Positions 1 to 5,281 of a stretch of 15,790 bases of DNA are shown here, one piece after another. Numbering within the stretch: the stretch's first letter is position 1; each line of letters opens with the position of its first letter. The position numbers were made by a program, and so were the translations under genes. This DNA is from Lucifugimonas sp038150225 (GTDB lineage: Bacteria > Chloroflexota > Dehalococcoidia > Lucifugimonadales > Lucifugimonadaceae), in the NCBI GenBank assembly GCA_038150225.1, contig JAYQWG010000042.1:1-15790 (forward strand), given 5' to 3'. The notes under the pieces were generated by a model. That model was not told the DNA's origin and did not search any database. It saw only the letters and a list, made by a program, of their open reading frames with translations.

Positions 1-2
1 CA

Positions 3-995
3 GCCCGTGCAGGATTCGTGCGAGGCAGATGCGATATCAATATCAATCGCCGTCCTGCTCGCGACAACGGTGAACTGTTCACCGGGCGTAACTGGGACGG
101 GTTTGTAGATAACGACGTGGATGTGATTGCGATTGATGATGCTGAGGAAAATCCAATCGCCACAATCGTCAACTACGCCATGCATCCGACGATCATGGGG
201 CATGAGAATGACTGGGTTACTCCAGACTTTCCTGGTCCGATGCGTTCGGTCGTTGAGCATGTAGTGGGCGGACTTTGCCTGTTTTTGCAGGGTGCCAGCG
301 GGAACCAGGGACCGGTCCACGGGTTCACTGGCGACCTGCGCGCTTATCGCAAGGCAGGATCAACACTTGGCGCCGAAGCCGCACGAGTACGCCTGGGTAT
401 TGATCCGCGTAGACGCGAGGAGAGACTCGACCAAATTCTCACTTCGGGAGCAGATCTCGGCATATATACCGATGTCCCTATATCGGAATCAGATGAAACT
501 GTTGCCGTTAGCAATGTCACGGTGAATCTTCCAGCGAGAAACGTTCTTTCGCTCGAGGAAGCTAAGCAAATCTTTGACAACTATGCCGATGAGTTAGCTT
601 CTGTAAGGGATGCGGGAGCTTCAGAGGAAGATGTTAGAGCGGCAGTCTCTAAGGTAATGCGAGCAAATATTCAATTGAGTGTGGCACGCCTATCCGCCAA
701 ACATCAACAGGATGGAAAAATCCCTATCACCGCTCAATCAATGCGAATTGGAGAAGTGGTGCTCGTGTCAATTCCCGTGGAACCGTTCGCAGAAATCGCT
801 GTCGAGGTCAAGAAACGTTCACCGTCGACGAACACGGTGTTTTCAGGGTTCAGTAATGGGCACATAAATTACCTGCCGACCGACATTGCGTTCGAAGAGG
901 GCGGTTACGAAGTTGGTGTCTCCGTCTTTGCTCCGGGCTCAGCTGATCTCGCAATAGAGGCATCACTCGAAGCAATCGAAAACGTGTTCGAGTAG
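3..995 (+). CDS. Neutral/alkaline ceramidase-like protein, 5' truncated by window edge
   Basis: About 330 residues are visible. The frame stays open to the window edge, so the GTG at 18 is probably an internal valine and the true start lies upstream. The visible part matches the N-terminal domain of the neutral/alkaline non-lysosomal ceramidase family: an Arg-rich CDININRRP segment, then NYAMHPT (histidine codon at 183-185), whose histidine is a metal ligand in the family, then a DFPGPMR segment and LFLQGASGNQGP. Characterised ceramidases carry a catalytic serine in a GDVSPN motif. Here the equivalent stretch reads SGNQGP, so ceramidase activity is doubtful and another hydrolase activity is possible. 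The gene ends with TAG, followed by a weak 5-bp hairpin (1016-1029). Family assignment is good; substrate is unknown. Confidence 0.8.
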   Translation, partial: ARAGFVRGRCDININRRPARDNGELFTGRNWDGFVDNDVDVIAIDDAEENPIATIVNYAMHPTIMGHENDWVTPDFPGPMRSVVEHVVGGLCLFLQGASGNQGPVHGFTGDLRAYRKAGSTLGAEAARVRLGIDPRRREERLDQILTSGADLGIYTDVPISESDETVAVSNVTVNLPARNVLSLEEAKQIFDNYADELASVRDAGASEEDVRAAVSKVMRANIQLSVARLSAKHQQDGKIPITAQSMRIGEVVLVSIPVEPFAEIAVEVKKRSPSTNTVFSGFSNGHINYLPTDIAFEEGGYEVGVSVFAPGSADLAIEASLEAIENVFE

Positions 996-1409
996 TCAGG
1001 CAAAATACCTACGGTGGGGGATGTCTCCCGTTTGTCCAGTCTCGATACTTAATCATGGGTACTTGGCACAAATATTCCGAAACCTTTAGCCGTCCGCAAG
1101 AAACTTGGTCGAGAAAATATTCACAGTATTTTGGGACCTGCGGACGTATACCAGCGTAGTCCCCATGTTGCTCATCTTCTCGCTCGGCGTCGTTTATTTT
1201 GTGTTCTTTTTACCGAAGTTTGCTTAGGATTTTGGACCTGTGGCGTGCCAAAAAACTTTCTAGGCCGCAGGTTCAACTTCACCGGTGTTTATTTGGACGA
1301 CACGGTCGTCGGCAACTGGACGTGATGTTTTCTCATCCGCTAGGAAACAAGGCGCAGGACCCCAAACGAATGCGCGGCCCTCAGGCAAAGTGATCCTGCT
1401 CAGCGCTTA
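996..1409. other. Gene-poor intergenic stretch
   Basis: Apart from the 40-codon candidate at 1105-1227, no frame here looks like a conserved protein. Two overlapping plus-strand ORFs (1131-1325 and 1199-1393) have low-complexity, Arg/Cys-rich translations typical of non-coding sequence. A weak hairpin of five G against CTCCC (1016-1029) follows the ceramidase-like gene. Two similar 18-20 bp segments occur at 1128-1147 and 1229-1246 and differ mainly by single-base indels. The region may be a decayed gene. Confidence 0.4.
1105..1227 (+). CDS. Possible 40-aa single-span membrane peptide or gene remnant
   Basis: A TTG-initiated frame of 40 codons ends at TAG 1225-1227. It encodes a short charged N-terminus (VEKIFTVFWDLRTYTS) followed by a strongly hydrophobic stretch (MLLIFSLGVVYFVFFLP). 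This looks like a signal-anchor or the first helix of a larger membrane protein. Only a weak AAGAAA precedes the start, and no frame downstream continues the protein convincingly. It could be a small membrane protein, the 5' remnant of a decayed gene, or chance. Confidence is low; it is listed because the surrounding 400 bp otherwise hold nothing coding. Confidence 0.25.
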   Translation: MVEKIFTVFWDLRTYTSVVPMLLIFSLGVVYFVFFLPKFA

Positions 1410-1658
1410 CTAACTAGCGATGGAGAAATAAAAGCCAGGGTGAAGTATGTCGAACAACTCTCGAGGTTGTTTCTGCCATTCCGATCGACCGGCACAAACT
1501 ACCATGTCCTGATCACGGAGCGCGATTAACGCTTCTCCGTTTTCGGTCTTCGGTTTGACTCCGATTATAGTTTGGCCAGATAAAGCTTCGGCAATTTCGG
1601 TACCGAGGAATCTTACAAGATTAGGTTTTACTAGGTTGAACGACTCTCGACCGACCAT
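1410..1658 (-). CDS. Hypothetical 82-aa protein
   Basis: An ATG-initiated frame on the same strand as the aldolase begins 28 bp after the aldolase stop. The translation has ordinary composition (MVGRESFNLVKPNL, then LGTEIAEALSGQTIIGVKPK, then an LIALRDQDMVVCAGRSEW segment). Its codon choice resembles neighbouring genes, with varied GAA/GAG, CGA and GGT. Upstream in frame a TGA leaves this ATG as the only start, and the preceding sequence has only a weak GGA. I recognise no family. It may be a real second gene of an aldolase operon, or chance. Confidence 0.4.
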   Translation of the reverse strand: MVGRESFNLVKPNLVRFLGTEIAEALSGQTIIGVKPKTENGEALIALRDQDMVVCAGRSEWQKQPRELFDILHPGFYFSIAS

Positions 1659-1686
1659 CGGAACATTCCGCTGTCAGAGTAGATTT

Positions 1687-2571
1687 CTAGACCGGCATGG
1701 TTCTGTTGCTGTACGCCCGTCCAACCTCAGCAGTATCGGTTCGGTGACCTGCGACCACTCGAACGCCTTCGTCAATCTTCTCTGTGATGTTTTCAGGAGT
1801 GCATCCATCCAGGAAAGCAAGGTTGTTTGCCTTGCAGGCTTCCTTCACACGCTCTCGAGCTTCTTGCAGTCGTGGATCCAATGGTTTATTCGGATCGCGC
1901 TTGATACCGAAAGACATATGAAGGTCGCCTGGTCCCCATTCGGCGAATCCGAGTCCCGGGACCGAAAGAGTTTGTTCGCAGTTGGTCAGGGCTCGAACCG
2001 TCTCGATTTTTACGCCTAGCAACAATTCACCTTGCGGGTTGAGAGGCCATGGGTCAGCTTTGTCTACATAGGTATCCGCATCGACTCCCCAAATCGGTGC
2101 CGAAGACGGTTGCGAACCGACACCTCGAGTCCCGCGCTCCAAGCCGTACCCAACACCTTTCATGTTGATTGGGTAACGACAGGACTCTACGAAGGCTCTC
2201 ACAGCATCAGGCGTTTCCGCTTGGCACAACAGAATTCCGTGAACACCGCGTGCAAGGATCATTCGGAACTGCCACGCGTTGAATCGAACGATGTCTTCGG
2301 ATGAACCTTCGACGGGAGTTTCAACAATTACGGGGGGTGTTAGATGACCGCTATTTGTCGGACCGCCATCAACAAGACCCTTCATGTAGTTGTCGAGTCC
2401 AGTCATATCAAACGAACCGTGCTCCATGCCAACGTTGATGTAGTCAGCCCAAGTGTGTGCGTCTTTCAAGCCTTGCTCGTATGTCAGAACGTGACCGGTA
2501 TGCCCTCCGTCGTAGTAAATGGGCTGATCCTGCTCAAGTAGTTCGATTGCGCGGTTGATTCTGTGTGCCAT
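1687..2571 (-). CDS. HpcH/HpaI aldolase family protein
   Basis: This 294-residue protein belongs to the HpcH/HpaI aldolase/citrate lyase family, metal-dependent class II aldolases that cleave or form 2-keto-acid C-C bonds such as in 4-hydroxy-2-oxo acids. The signature residues are present: an EHG motif with candidate base His51, the family stretch GVHGILLCQAETPDAVRAF (108-126), metal ligand Glu189 in LGVKIET and Asp215 in EWGPGDL. The Glu-to-Asp spacing of 26 matches HpaI. Compared with HpaI there are extra residues between His51 and Glu189, partly a loop around 145-180 with several Trp/Pro, so the substrate probably differs from the classical heptenedioate. The ATG start has no clear Shine-Dalgarno. 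It is divergent from amt, and an 82-codon ORF may follow it. Confidence 0.85.
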   Translation of the reverse strand: MAHRINRAIELLEQDQPIYYDGGHTGHVLTYEQGLKDAHTWADYINVGMEHGSFDMTGLDNYMKGLVDGGPTNSGHLTPPVIVETPVEGSSEDIVRFNAWQFRMILARGVHGILLCQAETPDAVRAFVESCRYPINMKGVGYGLERGTRGVGSQPSSAPIWGVDADTYVDKADPWPLNPQGELLLGVKIETVRALTNCEQTLSVPGLGFAEWGPGDLHMSFGIKRDPNKPLDPRLQEARERVKEACKANNLAFLDGCTPENITEKIDEGVRVVAGHRTDTAEVGRAYSNRTMPV

Positions 2572-2795
2572 GTGTCGTCTTGGTGTCGTTGTTGGTAATA
2601 GTGCGGCGGATGGTACACGTTAGGTATCAGTTCTGGGCGTAAATTCGTGAATCGCGATTATCTACGGCATCGCTGTGACTCAGCTCCGCTTCTTATTGAT
2701 CCCAATCTCTAACTCTCCCCGTTCCACGTTGAAAGAACTTCTCCTTCTTTGATGGAAGGGGTTCGGAATTGGTGAAATGCGCTCAGCGCGACAAA

Positions 2796-2809
2796 GTGAC
2801 GTGAGTCAC
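2796..2809. promoter_or_regulatory. CRP/FNR-type palindrome GTGA-N6-TCAC
   Basis: The 14-bp sequence GTGACGTGAGTCAC is an inverted repeat with 5-bp arms and a 4-bp centre. It contains GTGA-N6-TCAC, the core of CRP-family operators. It lies 31 bp upstream of the phased array and 246 bp upstream of the amt ATG, and could serve amt or the divergent aldolase. No CRP-family gene is in the window, so the binding protein is inferred. Confidence 0.4.
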
Positions 2810-2839
2810 GCCCGGAGCTAAGGAGTAACAAACACATCT

Positions 2840-2910
2840 GTCACTGTTCAGAAACATCGCCGTTACATCCCCGATTCATTCATGCAACAACTCTGCAACT
2901 GTCGTGAAAC
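2840..2910 (+). promoter_or_regulatory. GlnR-like operator array: seven half-sites at exact 11-bp spacing
   Basis: Reading the plus strand, pentamers start at 2840 GTCAC, 2851 GAAAC, 2862 GTTAC, 2873 GATTC, 2884 GCAAC, 2895 GCAAC and 2906 GAAAC, each separated by exactly six bases. The actinobacterial GlnR operator is gTnAC-n6-GaAAC repeated, so the first three units fit consensus exactly, the fourth nearly, the fifth and sixth are G-C-AAC variants, and the last fits again. An 11-bp direct-repeat spacing is general for OmpR/PhoB-family winged helices binding head to tail. The array lies upstream of the amt/P-II cluster, where nitrogen control is expected. Confidence 0.7.
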
Positions 2911-3054
2911 AAAACGCTCCTAGCTTCAAATGCGTGAGTTTTACGAACCGCTGAAATTAGCTATTGGGCGTCAGCGGACGTGAGCTAAACCGGAGGTATG
3001 TCGACCAGGTCGGCGGCAAAACCCCCGGATGTTTCTTGAAAGGAAGCGCGGGCG

Positions 3055-4389
3055 ATGGAATTTAACCCCATCTACCTGGACATCGTGTGGGTACTTCTAG
3101 CAACAGTACTCGTTTTCCTCATGCAGGCCGGATTCGCCATGCTCGAGGCCGGTGCCACCAGGGCAAAGAACGCAGCGAACATCATCATGAAAAACGTGAT
3201 GGACATTTCGATTGGTTCGCTGGTTTTCTGGATGATTGGATTCGGACTGATGTTCGGTGCCAACTCAAGCGGTTGGATCGGAACTAACAACTTCTTCCTG
3301 TCGGAGATTGATCCATCGACAGATGAAGGAATGTTTGATTTCGCATTCTTTATTTTCCAGACGGTATTCGCTGCCACAGCTGCAACGATCATTTCTGGAG
3401 CGGTATCAGAGCGCACCAAGTTCTCTGCTTACCTGATCTACTCGGTTGCTGTTACAGCCTTTATCTACCCAATCTTCGGATCGTGGGTGTGGGGTGGTGG
3501 CTGGCTGAACGACGTTGGTGACGGATTCATCGACTTCGCTGGTTCCACGGTTGTTCACAGCGTTGGTGGATGGGCTGCTCTCGCAGGTGCGATCGTTGTT
3601 GGACCACGACTCGGTAAGTTCACCGCGGACAAGACACCGGTGGCCATCCCTGGTCACTCGATCACTCTTGCTGCCATGGGTGTATTCATCCTATGGTTCG
3701 GATGGTTCGGTTTCAACGCCGGTTCGACTGTTTCCGGTAACACCGGCTCAATCGCCATCATTGCAATCACGACAAACCTTGCTGCTGCATCAGGAGCTGT
3801 TGGGGCACTCGTGCTGAGCTACTTCCTCTGGAAGCGATTCGACGCTTCGATGACCCTCAATGGTGTCATTGCTGGTCTTGTGGCTATTACTGCTGGCACA
3901 GCGAACATGAGCCCGGCAATGGCGGTTGTAACCGGTCTGATCGGTGGATTCGTCGTGGTCGCAGCTGTTCTCTTCCTAGAGCGCACTCTCAAGGTCGACG
4001 ACCCGGTAGGTGCAATTGCTGCTCATGGTTTCGCTGGTGCATGGGGAACGCTCGCTGTTGGACTCTTCGCTTCTGAAGCGTACGGCGGTGTAAACGGTCT
4101 CTTCTTCGGTGGTGGCGCTGGTCAACTTGTAACCCAGTTCGTGGGTGTCGCTGCAGCATTCCTGTTCGTCTTCCCGACCTCGTTCATCGTGTTCAAGGTC
4201 ATCGACATGACGATCGGTATGCGAGCTTCCGACGAAGACCAGATTCGTGGACTCGACATTAGCGAGCACGAAGCAGCTGGTTACCCGGACTTCGCACCTG
4301 CAGTGCCTGCCGGTGGATTCACCGCAGCCGCATCTGAGCCTGTTCCGGTCCCTTCAGGGGCAGCGGTCGATGAAGCTGAGACTGATTAG
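3055..4389 (+). CDS. amt: Ammonium transporter (Amt/MEP/Rh family)
   Basis: This 444-residue polytopic inner-membrane protein is an Amt-family ammonium channel that takes up NH4+ when nitrogen is scarce. The pore residues are visible: Asp160 and His168 (in FAGSTVVHSVGG) fall at E. coli AmtB numbering, and the second pore histidine is His324 in AAHGFAGAWG. The family motif WFGWFGFNAGST is at 214-225. The C-terminal cytosolic tail keeps the conserved GLDISEHE...GYPD segment that contacts P-II, then extends into an Ala/Pro-rich end. The start is ATG with AGGA 10 bp upstream; there is no cleaved signal peptide. It is first in a cluster with a winged-helix gene and a P-II gene and lies downstream of the GlnR-like array, so it is probably induced under nitrogen limitation. 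Confidence 0.95.
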   Translation: MEFNPIYLDIVWVLLATVLVFLMQAGFAMLEAGATRAKNAANIIMKNVMDISIGSLVFWMIGFGLMFGANSSGWIGTNNFFLSEIDPSTDEGMFDFAFFIFQTVFAATAATIISGAVSERTKFSAYLIYSVAVTAFIYPIFGSWVWGGGWLNDVGDGFIDFAGSTVVHSVGGWAALAGAIVVGPRLGKFTADKTPVAIPGHSITLAAMGVFILWFGWFGFNAGSTVSGNTGSIAIIAITTNLAAASGAVGALVLSYFLWKRFDASMTLNGVIAGLVAITAGTANMSPAMAVVTGLIGGFVVVAAVLFLERTLKVDDPVGAIAAHGFAGAWGTLAVGLFASEAYGGVNGLFFGGGAGQLVTQFVGVAAAFLFVFPTSFIVFKVIDMTIGMRASDEDQIRGLDISEHEAAGYPDFAPAVPAGGFTAAASEPVPVPSGAAVDEAETD

Positions 4390-4405
4390 CTGAATATTTT
4401 GCGGT

Positions 4406-4439
4406 CACCTCTCTCGGTCCCCTGATTCCGAGAGAGGTG
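4406..4439. terminator. Perfect 12-bp hairpin after amt (attenuator, processing site or terminator)
   Basis: CACCTCTCTCGG pairs perfectly with CCGAGAGAGGTG around a 10-nt loop, starting 16 bp after the amt stop. No U-run follows on either strand, so it is not a classical intrinsic terminator. It may stabilise the amt message, act as a processing site, or lower expression of the downstream genes. Confidence 0.6.
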
Positions 4440-4471
4440 GCTCGCAGCTTGAAACTATCGTCGATCGAAGC

Positions 4472-4488
4472 AAGACCAAAACGGTCTT
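4472..4488 (+). promoter_or_regulatory. Second hairpin immediately before the winged-helix gene
   Basis: AAGACC and GGTCTT form a 6-bp stem around the loop AAAAC, ending 7 nt before the TTG start at 4496. It occupies the place where a Shine-Dalgarno would be, and none is visible. This suggests restrained or structured translation initiation of the winged-helix gene. Confidence 0.4.
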
Positions 4489-4495
4489 AGCACTG

Positions 4496-4840
4496 TTGGA
4501 AGGCAATGAAGTAACGGTGCTCAAGCTAAACGAAGATTTATTCGAAATTGAATACAAAGGAAAATCCCTGAATCTGACCCCCAGGGAGTACGACTTGCTT
4601 GCAGTTCTCATGAAGGAATCACAAAGAGTGGTTGGCAGAGCAGAGCTGTTGCGTACAGTCTGGTTAGAGGGGACACCTCTTGCACGTGTTGTCGACACCT
4701 ACGTCTGTAGGGTTCGCTCGAAATTGCAAGATGCTGGTCACCCAGGCATAGCCGTGGCGCGAAAGCGTGGTTACAGGCTGATGTCAGATTTGGAGGAGAC
4801 TTCGGTCGAGGAATCACTAGTCGCTCGAAAGAGCGCTTGA
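4496..4840 (+). CDS. Stand-alone OmpR/PhoB-type winged-helix DNA-binding protein
   Basis: This protein of 114 residues consists almost wholly of a Trans_reg_C winged helix, with no receiver domain. Visible elements are the LTPREYDLL helix (27-35), the RVVGRAELLRTVW segment (44-56), the candidate recognition helix RVVDTYVCRVRSKL (64-77) and the wing ending in KRGYRLM (90-96). A Ser/Glu-rich tail of about 18 residues follows. The frame is open upstream to 4394 but contains no ATG; TTG 4496 is the best start, and GTG 4517 (behind GGAAGG) is an alternative. The fold matches the C-terminal half of actinobacterial GlnR. Its position between amt and P-II, 17 bp before the latter, argues for a role in nitrogen control. 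That role, and binding to the 2840-2910 array, are inference. Confidence 0.8.
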   Translation: MEGNEVTVLKLNEDLFEIEYKGKSLNLTPREYDLLAVLMKESQRVVGRAELLRTVWLEGTPLARVVDTYVCRVRSKLQDAGHPGIAVARKRGYRLMSDLEETSVEESLVARKSA

Positions 4841-4857
4841 GAAAGGATGGCAGTGAG

Positions 4858-5199
4858 ATGAAGGAAATAACTGCGATCATCCAACCAGTTAGGTTAGGCC
4901 CGGTCCGAGAAGCTCTTTCACGGGCTGGAATTACCGGTTTGACTCTGTCCGATGTGCGCGGTTTCGGTGCGCAAGGTGGATCTGTCGATACCTACCGAGG
5001 AATCGAATACCGGGTTGACTATGTTCCGAAGATCAAAATGGAAATCGTGGTGAGTGAACCGTTCGTTCAACCATGTATCGATGCGATCATCGAAGCAGCT
5101 CACACGAACTCTGTTGGTGACGGAAAAATCTGGGTCAAGGAAGTAACTTCCGTGATTCGAGTTCGCACAGGAGACAAGGACGAGGCAGCGCTTAACTAA
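4858..5199 (+). CDS. glnK: P-II family nitrogen regulatory protein
   Basis: This 113-residue trimeric signal protein senses ATP/ADP and 2-oxoglutarate and typically plugs the Amt channel. ATG 4858 is preferred over the in-frame TTG 4837 because GAAAGGA lies about 10 bp upstream of it and it gives the canonical length. P-II landmarks are present: DVRGFG (32-37), the T-loop YRGIEY with modifiable Tyr51 at canonical position, KIKMEIVV, GDGKIWV and the C-terminal VIRVRTG. The usual R-Q-K/R nucleotide-site residues after GFG are replaced: GFGAQGG instead of GFGRQKG, a variant I associate with plant and algal P-II. Linkage to amt favours glnK over glnB, but the names are interchangeable in such organisms. 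It ends at the shared hairpin with the convergent downstream gene. Confidence 0.93.
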   Translation: MKEITAIIQPVRLGPVREALSRAGITGLTLSDVRGFGAQGGSVDTYRGIEYRVDYVPKIKMEIVVSEPFVQPCIDAIIEAAHTNSVGDGKIWVKEVTSVIRVRTGDKDEAALN

Positions 5200-5223
5200 G
5201 CACTGATTACCCGCTCTCCCACT

Positions 5224-5281
5224 GAAAAGAGATCGTTTCGTCGCTACGCCTGAACACTCGGTGGCGGATCGATCTCTTTTC
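5224..5281. terminator. Bidirectional terminator-like hairpin between P-II and thiamine enzyme genes
   Basis: Perfect 12-bp arms GAAAAGAGATCG (5224-5235) and CGATCTCTTTTC (5270-5281) are separated by 34 nt, within which GCTAC and GTGGC can also pair. Because the arms begin with GAAAA and end with TTTTC, transcripts of both strands end the stem in a U-rich stretch. The second arm lies inside the last codons of the convergent thiamine enzyme gene. Confidence 0.55.

Larger units (their letters stand above)
2572..3054. other. Long divergent intergenic region between aldolase and amt
   Basis: These 483 bp contain no convincing ORF. Contents in order: an imperfect hairpin at about 2728-2766 (GAAC and CCTTC pairing with GAAGG and GTTC); a CRP-like palindrome at 2796-2809; a seven-unit 11-bp-phased array at 2840-2910; a small two-part hairpin at 2959-2986 (AGCT and CGTC arms) in the probable amt leader; and the amt ribosome binding site AGGA at 3041-3044. 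The density of sites suggests most of the region is amt control DNA. Confidence 0.6.

Noticed and set aside
1016..1029. Terminator after the ceramidase-like gene
   Set aside because: A 5-bp stem including a G-T pair and no proper U-run; too weak to call.
1128..1246. Imperfect direct repeat (1128-1147 and 1229-1246)
   Set aside because: Two short copies differing by indels, with no further copies or flanking structure; it could be chance.
1555..2541. Plus-strand ORFs 1555-2019, 2032-2304 and 2344-2541
   Set aside because: All are antisense to the clear HpcH/HpaI aldolase and have atypical Cys/Arg/Ser-rich translations.
2825..2829. Extra GTAAC as an eighth unit of the GlnR-like array
   Set aside because: It is 15 bp, not 11 or 22 bp, from the first unit, so out of phase.
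2998..3039. 13-codon leader peptide (GGAGG, ATG 2998, TGA 3037) before amt
   Set aside because: The Shine-Dalgarno would be only 1 bp from the ATG, and the peptide has no regulatory codon run; chance is likelier.
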